Positions 48,854 through 57,489 of a stretch of DNA of 64,000 bases are shown here, piece after piece. The position numbers were made by a program, and so were the translations under genes. A model generated the notes under the pieces. It saw only the letters and a program-made list of their open reading frames with translations. It was not told where the DNA came from and made no database searches. The stretch is taken from positions 124,001-188,000 of the forward strand of contig NZ_NPML01000004.1 of assembly GCF_002252565.1 (NCBI RefSeq), written 5' to 3'. Position 1 is the first letter of the stretch, and the number at the start of each line of letters is the position of its first letter. The stretch is from Petroclostridium xylanilyticum (lineage in GTDB: Bacteria; Bacillota; Clostridia; SK-Y3).

Positions 48854-49741
48854 CTATTTACCCCAGTTAAAAAATCCACTCAAAAGACTTTGTTTTTTTC
48901 CAGTATTGATGATTTCTTTACTTTGTCTTTGTTCACTTATCTCTTCTTTTTTCTTTTCTTCGGATATTAAATGTTTTTGTTCACGGGCCATATCCTTAAT
49001 TTTATTTTTTGCCGTTCGGTTACAAAGCACCCTACTATACCATAATAAAGCGTTGGAATTATCATCTAATCTTCTGTACAATTCCCCTATAAGATAAGTT
49101 AGACTAGCTTCATCCATTCCCGCTATAGGGAAACGTTCTTTTTCAAAAGCATCTATAAATCCCTGGAGCGCCTGGTAAAGGAATTTTTTTTCATTTTCTA
49201 AATCTTTTTTCAATCTGTTTAACCAGCCAAGCTTAAGGCATATAAGTGCTCTTTCACTGGTTTTTGCATTTTTGACAATCGCATTAAGCAGCACAAGTTT
49301 ATAGCGCTCAATAGCAACATCTACGTCATATACGGGACCATAATTTTTTGGCTTCCATTTGGAACATATTTTTTCACGTATCGCTTTAATTTGCTGGACA
49401 GAAACACTATGAAATTGAGAGGAAATAGCAGCATAGCCACATTGTATACATACCCATGCATCATAAAGCATTGGGTTTGGACCCTTATAATAAACCATAA
49501 AATCGCTATCCCGGGATAGTATCCTTACGCTTGATGATCTAACTGCACGTACAGAAATGTTTGAACCACAAACGGGACATTGTATTTTGCGGTCAAACAG
49601 ATAATCTTCTTCATTCTTGTCCATGGCCTTCTTTTGTTCGGTCTTTTCATCTTCTTTTTTATATATTGAAATATCATCCAGGTTATCAAATCCGAGACTT
49701 TTTAGTCCTTCAAATAATTCACTGTCAAAATTTGTCCCCAC
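48854..49741 (-). CDS. DUF2225 family protein
   Basis: A 295-residue protein with two CxxC pairs in the N-terminal part: CPVCGS (about 55-60) and CIQCGY (about 98-103), a probable zinc site. A helical TPR-like region follows (about 135-245), with 'ALICLKLGWLNRLKKDLENE' and 'YLIGELYRRLDDNSNALLWY'. The tail is charged. It matches DUF2225 (PF09986-type) proteins of Firmicutes, function unknown. GTG start at 49741 with GGGGGACAAAAA upstream. Confidence 0.83.
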   Translation of the reverse strand: MGTNFDSELFEGLKSLGFDNLDDISIYKKEDEKTEQKKAMDKNEEDYLFDRKIQCPVCGSNISVRAVRSSSVRILSRDSDFMVYYKGPNPMLYDAWVCIQCGYAAISSQFHSVSVQQIKAIREKICSKWKPKNYGPVYDVDVAIERYKLVLLNAIVKNAKTSERALICLKLGWLNRLKKDLENEKKFLYQALQGFIDAFEKERFPIAGMDEASLTYLIGELYRRLDDNSNALLWYSRVLCNRTAKNKIKDMAREQKHLISEEKKKEEISEQRQSKEIINTGKKQSLLSGFFNWGK

Positions 49742-49786
49742 TTTTTGTCCCCCTTTATCAAAATATATATAAGTATTACTAAGTAC

Positions 49787-49912
49787 TTTACATTGTCTAT
49801 TTTAGTTCAGAGTTCACAGTTCACGGTTCACAGGATTTTCTTGGCTAATTTCTGTGAACTGAGAACTGTGAACCGTGAACTGTGACCTTATTGACTTTAT
49901 CTGCCATGTAAA
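49787..49912. repeat. 126-bp palindromic repeat element with short inverted ends (copy 2)
   Basis: Ends TTTACAT (49787-49793) and ATGTAAA (49906-49912). Inside are GTTCAGA, GTTCACA, GTTCACG, GTTCACA (49805-49832) and the opposing GTGAACT, GAGAACT, GTGAACC, GTGAACT, GTGACCT (49854-49888). The right end TTATTGACTTTATCTGCCAT (49888-49907 and onward to 49913) matches, reversed, the end of the element at 2351-2376 with one mismatch in 26. Confidence 0.62.
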
Positions 49913-50079
49913 AACATTATTTTACATTGGTTATCGATATATCGTCTGCAATTTTTCGAGCACAACATAGTAATATTATATCAGAACAACTGGTAGGACT
50001 AAAGTCTTACTTACTATTTTTTGATATTTTCAATTACTTTATATGTACAAAATATGATAACTTTACACTTTCAAAACTG

Positions 50080-50186
50080 GGTGCATTTAATTTAGTTGAT
50101 GAATATTATGGAAAGAATGTTGCGAAAAGGCTTAGAGCCTGTTAACGCAACGGAGGAAAAGCCGCATCACCTAAAAAATATACACC
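50080..50186. repeat. 107-bp palindromic repeat (AGGCTTAGAGCCT family), fullest copy
   Basis: The outer arms 50080-50102 and 50164-50186 are imperfectly complementary (GGTGCATTTAATTTAGTTGATG against the complement of CATCACCTAAAAAATATACACC). Inner arms GTTGCG/CGCAAC flank the central hairpin AGGCT-TAG-AGCCT. Partial copies occur at 41577-41620 and, reversed, at 55497-55560. The forward frame reads LVDEYYGKNVAKRLRAC then stop; the other copies preserve KN...RLRA, but no start or ribosome-binding site supports a gene. Confidence 0.6.
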
Positions 50187-50302
50187 TTCGAAACTTTATT
50201 TGGTTTGCAAAATTTATGTAATTAATATACAATAATAAAATGGAAAATTTAAACGTGTTTAGGGTAATAATATTATTATGATTTTCAATGAGGTGGTAGC
50301 TT

Positions 50303-51466
50303 ATGCAAAAAGAAATTTATCTAGATAACAGTGCAACAACTAAACCTTACATAGAAGTGGTAGATGCAATGGTAGAGACGCTAACGGATAATTACGGGAA
50401 TCCATCTTCGTTGCATATAAAGGGTATTAATGCAGAAAGGGCAATCAAGAAGTCCAGGGAAATCATTGCCAGAGCTTTAGACGTAAAGAGCAGTGAGCTT
50501 TTTTTTACTTCCGGCGGCACAGAATCCAATAATATAGCAATTAGAGGGATAGCTGCAGCAAATAAGAAGAGAGGCAACCATCTTATTACATCTGTCATAG
50601 AACATCCTTCAGTATTAAATACTTTTAAATATCTTGAAGAAGAAGGTTTCAGAGTATCGTATATACAAGTAGATAAAAACGGAATAATAGATTTAGGACA
50701 GTTGGAAAAAGCCATATGTAACGATACCATCCTGGTAAGTATAATGCATGTAAATAATGAAGTTGGAACTATCCAGCCTATTAAAGAAGTTAGGGACATA
50801 TTGGATTTAAAACAATCAAAAGCTATATTCCATGTTGATGCAATACAATCTTTTGGAAAGATTTCATTTACACCAAAACAATTTGGAATCGACTTATTAT
50901 CTGTTAGTGCACATAAGATTCATGGACCAAAAGGCGTGGGGGCACTATTTATAAAAAAAGGCGTATTAATAAAACCTATTGTCTATGGAGGAAATCAGGA
51001 ACTTAATATGCGTTCAGGAACTGAAAACGTCCCTGGAATTATAGGATTTGGAAAGTCAGTTGAACTAACTTTTCAAAATCTAAATAATGCAATCTCAACC
51101 ATGAATGAGCTCAAAGAAACTTTGAAGAAAAAGATAATAGAAAAAATAGATAAAATAATTATAAATGGACAAGTTGCCGGTAAAAATGCACCTCATATAT
51201 TAAATGTTTCTTTTCCGGGAATTAGAGCAGAGGTTCTTCTTCATGCATTGGAAGATAAGGGGATATTTGTTTCTACCGGGTCAGCCTGTTCTTCAAACAA
51301 ACCTTCTCCCAGTCACGTTTTAACTGCAATGGGTGTTGAACGTGAATGTATTGAAGGGGCAATAAGATTCAGTGTATCTGCATTTAATACTTTAGAAGAT
51401 ATAGAATATTGTGTAGAACAGTTAAGTACCATCATTCAACAGTTGAGAAAATATACACGGAGGTAA
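50303..51466 (+). CDS. Cysteine desulfurase (NifS/IscS family)
   Basis: A 387-residue PLP enzyme transferring cysteine sulfur to an acceptor. The N-terminus is 'IYLDNSATTKPYIEV'; 'FTSGGTESNNIAIRG' is near 68, the PLP Lys lies in 'VSAHKIHGPKGVG' near 203, and the persulfide Cys in 'STGSACSSNKPS' near 327. GAGGTGGTAGCTT precedes the ATG. It is 4 bp upstream of thiI, so its likely job is sulfur supply for tRNA 4-thiouridine, as for Bacillus NifZ-ThiI. It need not be the general Fe-S desulfurase. Confidence 0.94.
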   Translation: MQKEIYLDNSATTKPYIEVVDAMVETLTDNYGNPSSLHIKGINAERAIKKSREIIARALDVKSSELFFTSGGTESNNIAIRGIAAANKKRGNHLITSVIEHPSVLNTFKYLEEEGFRVSYIQVDKNGIIDLGQLEKAICNDTILVSIMHVNNEVGTIQPIKEVRDILDLKQSKAIFHVDAIQSFGKISFTPKQFGIDLLSVSAHKIHGPKGVGALFIKKGVLIKPIVYGGNQELNMRSGTENVPGIIGFGKSVELTFQNLNNAISTMNELKETLKKKIIEKIDKIIINGQVAGKNAPHILNVSFPGIRAEVLLHALEDKGIFVSTGSACSSNKPSPSHVLTAMGVERECIEGAIRFSVSAFNTLEDIEYCVEQLSTIIQQLRKYTRR

Positions 51467-51470
51467 AAAA

Positions 51471-52649
51471 ATGAACGAATTGGTATTAGTGAAATATGGA
51501 GAAATAATATTAAAGGGTTTAAATAGACCGCTATTTGAAGATAAACTTGTTAGAAATATTAAAGCAGTTTTACATGATCTTGGAAAGATTAAAATTACCC
51601 GGGCACAGGCTACTATTTATATTGAACCAGTTACTGATAATATTGAAATTTCAAAAATAATAGAGAGACTAAAAAAGGTTTTTGGAATTGTCTCTATAAG
51701 TCGTGTGGCAAAAGTAGAAAAAAACATAGATTCAATCAAGAAAAAAGCTGCTGAATACTTGCTGCCTGTATTAGCCAACCATAAGACTTTTAAAGTGGAA
51801 ACGAAGCGGGCGGACAAACGGTTTCCTTTAAAATCTCCCGAAATCAGCAGGGAAGTAGGTGGATATATTTTAAGCCAGGTTACCCATCTAAAGGTGGATG
51901 TTAATAATCCTGACATAGTTGTGAATGTTGAGGTTAGGGATACCTCAGCATATGTATATACTGAGAAAATTTCCGGAGTAGGTGGTATGCCAATCGGTAC
52001 TAACGGAAAAGCGACATTGCTCTTGTCCGGTGGTATTGACAGTCCAGTTGCAGGATGGATGATTGCCAAAAGAGGTGTTGAAATTGAAGCGGTCCATTTC
52101 TTCAGCTATCCCTATACCAGTGAGCGGGCTAAGGATAAGGTGATTGAACTCACGAAAATATTAGCTTCTTACTGTGGAAAGATCAAATTGCATATAGTAC
52201 CTTTTACTGATATACAATTGAAAATCCATGAAAAGTGCCCTGATGAACAACTTACTCTAATAATGAGAAGATTTATGATGAAAATAGCTGAAAAAATTGC
52301 TTTAAAAAATAATTCTAATGCACTCATTACGGGAGAAAGCCTGGGACAGGTTGCCAGTCAAACCATACAAAGCCTTGGAGTAACAAATGCCGCAGTAGAC
52401 TTACCGGTATTCCGTCCTTTGATTGGGATGGATAAGGACGAAATTGTCGCCATAGCAAGAAAAATCGAAACCTTTGAAATATCCATCTTACCCTATGAAG
52501 ATTGCTGTACAGTTTTTGTTCCTAAACATCCAAAAACAAAACCTCAATTGAGTAAGCTGCTGGAATCGGAATCTCACCTTGATGTAGAAGGAATGGTCGA
52601 TACGGCTGTAAATGAAACAGAAGTGTTGGAAATAGTTATTGAAAGGTAG
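51471..52649 (+). CDS. thiI: tRNA 4-thiouridine synthase ThiI (short form)
   Basis: A 392-residue protein. The N-terminal ferredoxin-like and THUMP domains (about 1-165) are followed by a PP-loop ATP pyrophosphatase: 'LLSGGIDSPVAGWMIAKRG' near 184, 'ITGESLGQVASQT' near 284, 'PVFRPLIGMDKDEIV' near 310. The C-terminal rhodanese domain of E. coli ThiI is absent, as in Bacillus, where the dedicated desulfurase next door compensates. CGGAGGTAAAAAA precedes the ATG. Confidence 0.95.
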   Translation: MNELVLVKYGEIILKGLNRPLFEDKLVRNIKAVLHDLGKIKITRAQATIYIEPVTDNIEISKIIERLKKVFGIVSISRVAKVEKNIDSIKKKAAEYLLPVLANHKTFKVETKRADKRFPLKSPEISREVGGYILSQVTHLKVDVNNPDIVVNVEVRDTSAYVYTEKISGVGGMPIGTNGKATLLLSGGIDSPVAGWMIAKRGVEIEAVHFFSYPYTSERAKDKVIELTKILASYCGKIKLHIVPFTDIQLKIHEKCPDEQLTLIMRRFMMKIAEKIALKNNSNALITGESLGQVASQTIQSLGVTNAAVDLPVFRPLIGMDKDEIVAIARKIETFEISILPYEDCCTVFVPKHPKTKPQLSKLLESESHLDVEGMVDTAVNETEVLEIVIER

Positions 52650-52757
52650 AGGAATAGTTCATAGTAAGCTGTAAACTTTAAACGGATTATCATACTTTCC
52701 AGATTTATTTCCGTACAATCTTATAGAATATTTCAAAATCGCACTGGAGGCGTAAAA

Positions 52758-52958
52758 ATGGAAAAGAAATTATATCTTTCTAATACCGATAAAAAATGGG
52801 CAGGAGTATGTGGTGGAATTGGCGAATATTTTGGGGTAGATTCGACCCTTATTAGGTTACTATGGGTAGTAGCTACTATTTTTTCTGTGGGTTTAGGCGG
52901 ACTTATCGCCTATCTGGTTGCCTGGGCTATCATACCGCCTAAGCCTGACGGGATTTAG
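52758..52958 (+). CDS. PspC domain protein
   Basis: A 66-residue protein, [20 protein letters not shown]..., with the PspC hallmark '[20 protein letters not shown]' (about 17-36) and one hydrophobic membrane segment (about 33-60, ending 'AWAIIPPKP'). In proteobacteria PspC is part of the phage-shock membrane stress response; in Firmicutes such stand-alone proteins are little studied. CTGGAGGCGTAAAA precedes the ATG. Confidence 0.9.
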   Translation: MEKKLYLSNTDKKWAGVCGGIGEYFGVDSTLIRLLWVVATIFSVGLGGLIAYLVAWAIIPPKPDGI

Positions 52959-53007
52959 TATAAAAATAGCTTCTCTGAGCAATCAAGCATATTTTCATCA
53001 TTATTTG

Positions 53008-53025
53008 TGCCGGGTGCGCCCGGCA
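53008..53025. other. GC-rich perfect hairpin downstream of pspC
   Basis: TGCCGGG - TGCG - CCCGGCA. A 7-bp all-but-terminal-GC stem in very AT-rich surroundings; no T-run follows. It could be a transcript-end structure. Confidence 0.55.
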
Positions 53026-53045
53026 TGGGCGTTAGTATGAAAATC

Positions 53046-53117
53046 GTTCATGGTTCGCAGTTCTTGGTTAATGGGCATAAAAATATTCATTTTACTATGA
53101 ACTACGAACCATGAACT
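53046..53117. repeat. Inverted heptad arrays between pspC and ldh
   Basis: GTTCATG, GTTCGCA, GTTCTTG, GTTAATG (53046-53073) faces ATGAACT, ACGAACC, ATGAACT (53097-53117), followed by TTTTT. The arms pair well, so this probably serves as a terminator between the convergent pspC and ldh genes. A short related run (GTTCATA, GTAAGCT, GTAAACT) lies at 52657-52677. Confidence 0.65.
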
Positions 53118-53130
53118 TTTTATTCATATC

Positions 53131-54081
53131 TTAATCAATCGGTATTTGTTTTATAACATCTTTTAATGCTGATGCAGATTTTCTTAATAACTGTACTTCT
53201 TCATCAGCTAAAGGCACTTCTAAAATTCTATCAATACCTTTTTCATTAACAATTGTAGGCAAACTTAAACATACATCATTAATACCATACTGTCCGGTCA
53301 TTAGACTGGATACGGTTAAGATTGAACGTTCATCCCTTAATATACATTCTACAATTCTTCTTACCGCCAGGGCAACAGCATAATAGGTTGCGCCTTTCTT
53401 TTCAATGATTTTGTATGCGGCATTTTTTACATTTTCATAGGTTTCCTGTTTAGAATATCCTTCACATTTTGCGCAATAATTGCAGAATTCTTCCATAGTC
53501 ATTCCGGCAATATTTGTCAGACTCCAGGCTGCAACTTCTGTATCCCCATGTTCACCTAGTATATATGCATGAATATTTCTTGCATCAACTCCTGTATGCT
53601 GGCTAAGCAAAAATTTAAATCTTGATGTATCCAGAACTGTCCCAGAGCCAATTACTTTTTTTGGTGAAAGTCCGGAAATCCTTAAAGTTACATATGTAAG
53701 AATGTCTATGGGATTGGTTACAATTAGCAATATAGAATCCTCACAATACTTTATGATTTCAGGAACAATTGATTTGAAAATTTCAGTATTCTTTTTTACT
53801 AAATCGATCCGGGTTTCCCCAGGCTTTTGATTAGCTCCGGCAGTGATAATTACAATATCGGAGCCGTGGCAATCTTTAAAATCTCCAGCCGTAATCTGTA
53901 CCGGGCGCACAAAAGGCATACCATGATTCATATCCATGACATCACCTTCGGCCTTGTCTTTGTTAATATCTACAATGACAATTTCCGATACCAGTCCGCT
54001 AAGCATCAATGTATACGCTGTTGTAGATCCTACAAATCCAGCACCAACTACTGATATTTTACCTGTAATCTTGTGAAGCAT
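53131..54081 (-). CDS. ldh: L-lactate dehydrogenase
   Basis: A 316-residue NAD-dependent enzyme. NAD site '[20 protein letters not shown]' (about 11-30); the substrate loop '[14 protein letters not shown]' (about 81-94) has Gln at the position that selects lactate over malate, plus catalytic Arg; 'TNPIDILTY' near 122, active-site His in '[12 protein letters not shown]' near 176. AGGAGGTTATCAT precedes the ATG on the minus strand. It regenerates NAD by reducing pyruvate, complementing acetate formation by Pta-AckA. Confidence 0.94.
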   Translation of the reverse strand: MLHKITGKISVVGAGFVGSTTAYTLMLSGLVSEIVIVDINKDKAEGDVMDMNHGMPFVRPVQITAGDFKDCHGSDIVIITAGANQKPGETRIDLVKKNTEIFKSIVPEIIKYCEDSILLIVTNPIDILTYVTLRISGLSPKKVIGSGTVLDTSRFKFLLSQHTGVDARNIHAYILGEHGDTEVAAWSLTNIAGMTMEEFCNYCAKCEGYSKQETYENVKNAAYKIIEKKGATYYAVALAVRRIVECILRDERSILTVSSLMTGQYGINDVCLSLPTIVNEKGIDRILEVPLADEEVQLLRKSASALKDVIKQIPID

Positions 54082-54245
54082 ATGATAACCTCCTCGATAT
54101 AATATAAAAACAGTTTTTCTTTATAAAAGTATACCCAGTACAATAAAGAATTAACAAAAATAGCATGATAAATTTAATAAATTGTGCTAAAATTATACAG
54201 TAGTACTCTTTATATTAGTCAAAAATATTGAAGGAGGCTGGTTTT

Positions 54246-55490
54246 ATGAACGCGGAAATCATTGCTGTAGGAACTGAATTACTCTTGGGTCAAATATTAA
54301 ATACTAATGCACAATTTTTATCCGTTGAGCTTTCAAATCTGGGAATTGATGTATATTTTCAAACGGTAGTAGGAGATAATCAGAAACGTTTGGAAGAAAC
54401 ACTGCAAACCGCACTAAAAAGGGCGGATATTGTTATTCTAACAGGCGGCCTTGGCCCTACCAAAGATGATTTAACAAAGGAAACAATTGCTCAGGTGCTA
54501 AATCTTCAGTTAAAACTTCATCAGGAAAGCTTGGATAAAATAAAAGAATTTTTTGCCAAAATGCACCGGGTGATGGCTTCCAATAATGAAAAGCAGGCTT
54601 TTCTGCCTGAGGGAAGTATAATACTGCCTAATAATAATGGAACAGCACCAGGATGTATCATCGAAAAAGACAATAACATCGTAATTATGCTTCCAGGACC
54701 ACCTAAAGAAATGCAGCCCATGTTTAAGGAATACGTATACCCTTACTTACTCAAAAAATCACCATATACGATATATTCAAAGGTATTAAGAATATTTGGC
54801 ATTGGAGAATCTTCTTTAGAGGAAAAATTGATTGATATTTTTGAAAATCAAAGTAATCCTACTATAGCTCCCTATGCAAAACAGGGTGAAGTAACTTTGA
54901 GAATCACTGCTAAATGTGAAAGCGAAGAGGTTGCAAAAGGTCTTATCGCGCCTGTTGAAGAACAAATAAGAAACCGGCTTGGGATAATGGTTTATGGGAT
55001 AGAAGAAGAAAGTTTAGAAGAGGTAACTTGTAAACTTCTTATGGAGAAAAATTTAACCCTTGCAACTGCCGAATCGTGTACAGGAGGATTACTTGCTGAA
55101 AAAATTACAAGTACACCAGGTATATCCAAATGTTTTCATACAGGTGTAGTAACGTACAGTAATGAATCGAAAGTAAATCTATTAGGAGTATCACAGGATA
55201 CTTTACAACAGTACGGAGCAGTTAGCTGCCAAACTGCGCTGGAAATGGCTAAAGGTATAAGGGAACGATCTAAAGCAGATATAGGAATTTCCATTACCGG
55301 TATTGCCGGTCCTGGGGGCGGAACCCCGCAAAAACCGGTAGGGCTTGTATATGTTGGAATGGCTACTCAACAAAAGTGCTGGTATAATGAACTGAGGCTT
55401 GTTGGGAATAGAGAAAGAATCAGAAACATAACCGTTATGAATGCTTTAGATATGTTAAGAAAATACCTTCTCACCGGTGAAACAAAGTAA
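54246..55490 (+). CDS. cinA: CinA competence/damage-inducible protein (NMN amidohydrolase family)
   Basis: A 414-residue protein. The N-terminal MoCF-biosynthesis (COG1058) domain has 'AEIIAVGTELLLGQILNTNA' and 'ILTGGLGPTKDDLTKE' (about 67-82). The C-terminal CinA deamidase domain has 'TAESCTGGLLAEKITSTPG' (about 275-293) and 'GITGIAGPGGGTPQKPVG' (about 350-366). Roles reported for relatives are NMN recycling and ADP-ribose hydrolysis; in several Firmicutes it is co-transcribed with recA. ATG 54246 with AAGGAGG is chosen over the upstream TTG at 54228. Confidence 0.93.
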   Translation: MNAEIIAVGTELLLGQILNTNAQFLSVELSNLGIDVYFQTVVGDNQKRLEETLQTALKRADIVILTGGLGPTKDDLTKETIAQVLNLQLKLHQESLDKIKEFFAKMHRVMASNNEKQAFLPEGSIILPNNNGTAPGCIIEKDNNIVIMLPGPPKEMQPMFKEYVYPYLLKKSPYTIYSKVLRIFGIGESSLEEKLIDIFENQSNPTIAPYAKQGEVTLRITAKCESEEVAKGLIAPVEEQIRNRLGIMVYGIEEESLEEVTCKLLMEKNLTLATAESCTGGLLAEKITSTPGISKCFHTGVVTYSNESKVNLLGVSQDTLQQYGAVSCQTALEMAKGIRERSKADIGISITGIAGPGGGTPQKPVGLVYVGMATQQKCWYNELRLVGNRERIRNITVMNALDMLRKYLLTGETK

Positions 55491-55496
55491 GAATTT

Positions 55497-55560
55497 AAGG
55501 CTCTAAGCCTTTTCATAACGTTCTTTTCACAACATTCATCAACTAAAAAATATATACCCA
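55497..55560 (-). repeat. Partial reversed copy of the AGGCTTAGAGCCT repeat
   Basis: The reverse strand reads GGGTATATATTTTTTAGTTG, then ATGAATGTTGTGAAAAG..., then AAGGCTTAGAGCCTT. It matches the left half of the 50080-50186 element, including TTTAGTTGATGAAT. It begins 7 bp after the cinA stop and ends just before the recA promoter. Confidence 0.6.
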
Positions 55561-55576
55561 TATTTTACAAAATTAG

Positions 55577-55623
55577 TTGACCTTTACGTGTAAATAGGAT
55601 ATAATGAATAAGAACATTTGTTC
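55577..55623 (+). promoter_or_regulatory. recA promoter with LexA (SOS) box
   Basis: TTGACC (55577-55582), 17 bp, TATAAT (55600-55605), then GAACATTTGTTC (55612-55623), a perfect match to the Gram-positive LexA pattern GAAC-N4-GTTC. The box covers the expected transcription start, so LexA would block recA until DNA damage. Confidence 0.85.
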
Positions 55624-55655
55624 TTGTGATATTAATTAATGATAAAGGCGGGAAA

Positions 55656-56693
55656 ATGATGATAGAAAAGAAAAAAGCACTAGAAATGGCTCTTAGTCAA
55701 ATTGAAAAGCAATTTGGTAAAGGAGCAATCATGAAATTGGGAGAAACCACTCATCTGAATATTGAAGCTATATCTACCGGAGCCCTCAGCCTTGACATTG
55801 CTCTTGGCGTTGGCGGAGTTCCCAGGGGAAGGATTGTAGAAGTCTTTGGCCCCGAATCCTCAGGTAAAACTACTGTCGCTTTACATGTTATAGCTGAAGC
55901 ACAAAAAGCCGGAGGGGAAGCAGCTTTTATAGATGCTGAACATGCCCTTGACCCTGTTTATGCTCAAAAGTTAGGTGTTGACATAGAAAATCTTATTGTA
56001 GCACAACCGGATACCGGAGAACAAGCGTTAGAAATTGCTGAAGCTCTTGTAAGAAGCGGTGCTATTGATGTTATTGTCATTGACTCTGTAGCTGCGTTGG
56101 TTCCAAAAGCTGAAATTGATGGGGAAATGGGAGATGCTCATGTAGGTCTGCAGGCAAGACTTATGTCTCAAGCGCTTAGAAAGCTTGCAGGAGTTATTAG
56201 CAAGTCAAAGACAACAGCTATTTTTATTAACCAATTAAGAGAAAAAGTTGGGGTAATGTTTGGTAATCCTGAGACTACTCCCGGTGGTAGGGCTCTTAAG
56301 TTCTATGCTTCTGTCCGCCTGGATGTTAGAAAGGTGGAAACCTTGAAACAAGGAAATGATATGATAGGAAACAGGACAAAAGTAAAAGTCGTAAAAAATA
56401 AAGTTGCTCCTCCCTTTAAAGAAGCAGAATTTGATATTATATATGGGCAGGGAATTTCCAGAGAAGGAAATATTCTGGATACTGGAGTAAATATTGATAT
56501 CATTAATAAAAGTGGAGCTTGGTTTTCTTATGGTGATATCAGATTGGGGCAAGGAAGAGAAAATGCAAAGCAGTATTTAAAAGAAAACCCGGAAATAGCG
56601 CAAGAAATTGAAAATAAAATTCGTGAGAATTTCAACCTGGCATTTTTAAAAAGTCTGCCATCTCCCGATAATATTATTGAAGAAGCTGAATAA
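55656..56693 (+). CDS. recA: Recombinase RecA
   Basis: A 345-residue strand-exchange protein and LexA co-protease. Walker A '[13 protein letters not shown]' near 66, 'IDAEHALDP' near 93, Walker B '[15 protein letters not shown]' near 140, '[20 protein letters not shown]' (loop L2 region) near 194, and the C-terminal acidic tail. Two adjacent ATGs exist (55656, 55659); AAAGG at 55644-55648 allows either. SOS-controlled by the box upstream. Intact. Confidence 0.98.
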   Translation: MMIEKKKALEMALSQIEKQFGKGAIMKLGETTHLNIEAISTGALSLDIALGVGGVPRGRIVEVFGPESSGKTTVALHVIAEAQKAGGEAAFIDAEHALDPVYAQKLGVDIENLIVAQPDTGEQALEIAEALVRSGAIDVIVIDSVAALVPKAEIDGEMGDAHVGLQARLMSQALRKLAGVISKSKTTAIFINQLREKVGVMFGNPETTPGGRALKFYASVRLDVRKVETLKQGNDMIGNRTKVKVVKNKVAPPFKEAEFDIIYGQGISREGNILDTGVNIDIINKSGAWFSYGDIRLGQGRENAKQYLKENPEIAQEIENKIRENFNLAFLKSLPSPDNIIEEAE

Positions 56694-56703
56694 CACATGT
56701 ATA

Positions 56704-56745
56704 ATAATGATAGCCTCTCTATAACGTAGGGAGGCTATCATTATT
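56704..56745. terminator. Long inverted repeat after recA, probable terminator
   Basis: AATAATGATAGCCTC pairs with GAGGCTATCATTATT, a 15-bp stem with a loop of about 12 bases. The right arm ends in TTATT rather than a pure T-run. Confidence 0.72.
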
Positions 56746-56827
56746 AAAGAAAATATTTAATCTTATGATGCTCTGGAGGTTGACAACAGTTAATAAAAAG
56801 TTATAAAAAGTCATAAATTAATGTTGA

Positions 56828-56856
56828 CATTTATAATTTAGTATAGTCTAATACAA
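56828..56856 (+). promoter_or_regulatory. Promoter for tnpA
   Basis: TTGACA, 17 bp, TCTAAT about 15 bp upstream of the tnpA ribosome-binding site, inside the left end of the element. Confidence 0.55.
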
Positions 56857-56871
56857 TTAGAGGTGGTTAAT

Positions 56872-57489
56872 GTGAAGTATTATACTATACATGAGTTTTC
56901 TAAATTAGTTGGAAAAACTCCTCAAACATTAAGAAACTGGGACAAAAAAGGATTACTTATTCCACATCATACAGGTGCTAATGGATATAGATATTATTCG
57001 CATGACCAATTAAAACAAGTATTAAATATTAAAGAAGATAAAAAATCAAAAGTTATTATAGGATATTGCCGAGTATCTTCGTATAAACAAAAAGACGATT
57101 TACAACGACAAGTTGAAAACATGAAATTATATTTAGACAAACAAAATAAAAATTATGAAATAATTGAAGATATAGGCAGTGGGATTAATTATACTAAAAA
57201 AGGATTAAGAACATTATTAAGAAAAATAGTCAACAATGAAGTTGAAAAAGTCGTTGTTCTTTATAAAGATAGATTGTTAAGATTTGGTTTTGAATTGGTG
57301 GAATATATATCTAATCTGTATGGATGTGAAATTGAAGTAATAGATAGTACAGAAAAAACTGAACAACAAGAACTTGTTGAAGATTTAGTGCAAATAATAA
57401 CTGTATTTTCTTGTAAACTTCAAGGTAAAAGAGCAAACAAAGCACGTAAAATGATTGAGGAGTTGACCGAAGATGATAAAGACAATTAG
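56872..57489 (+). CDS. tnpA: IS607 serine recombinase TnpA
   Basis: A 205-residue protein. An N-terminal MerR-like HTH (about 1-45: 'YYTIHEFSKLVGKTPQTLRN', 'NGYRYYS') precedes a resolvase-type catalytic domain. Catalytic Ser lies in 'IIGYCRVSSYKQKDDLQRQV' (about 62-81); 'DIGSGINYTKKGLRTLLRKI' and 'VVLYKDRLLRFGFELVEYI' carry the conserved Arg/Asp residues. This order (HTH first) is typical of IS607 enzymes. GTG 56872 follows AGAGGTGGTTAAT; GTG 56863 lies inside that site. It overlaps tnpB by 17 bases. It appears intact. Confidence 0.92.
   Translation: MKYYTIHEFSKLVGKTPQTLRNWDKKGLLIPHHTGANGYRYYSHDQLKQVLNIKEDKKSKVIIGYCRVSSYKQKDDLQRQVENMKLYLDKQNKNYEIIEDIGSGINYTKKGLRTLLRKIVNNEVEKVVVLYKDRLLRFGFELVEYISNLYGCEIEVIDSTEKTEQQELVEDLVQIITVFSCKLQGKRANKARKMIEELTEDDKDN

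Noticed and set aside
49927-50145. Open frame of 72 codons ending KNVAKRLRAC
   Set aside because: It has no ribosome-binding site, and its end coincides with the 107-bp palindromic repeat. Similar endings appear in other repeat copies without starts. Treated as repeat DNA rather than a gene.
50146-50302. Possible riboswitch or T-box before the cysteine desulfurase
   Set aside because: No GGTGG-type T-box sequence, terminator pair or known aptamer core; only the end of the palindromic repeat and AT-rich DNA.
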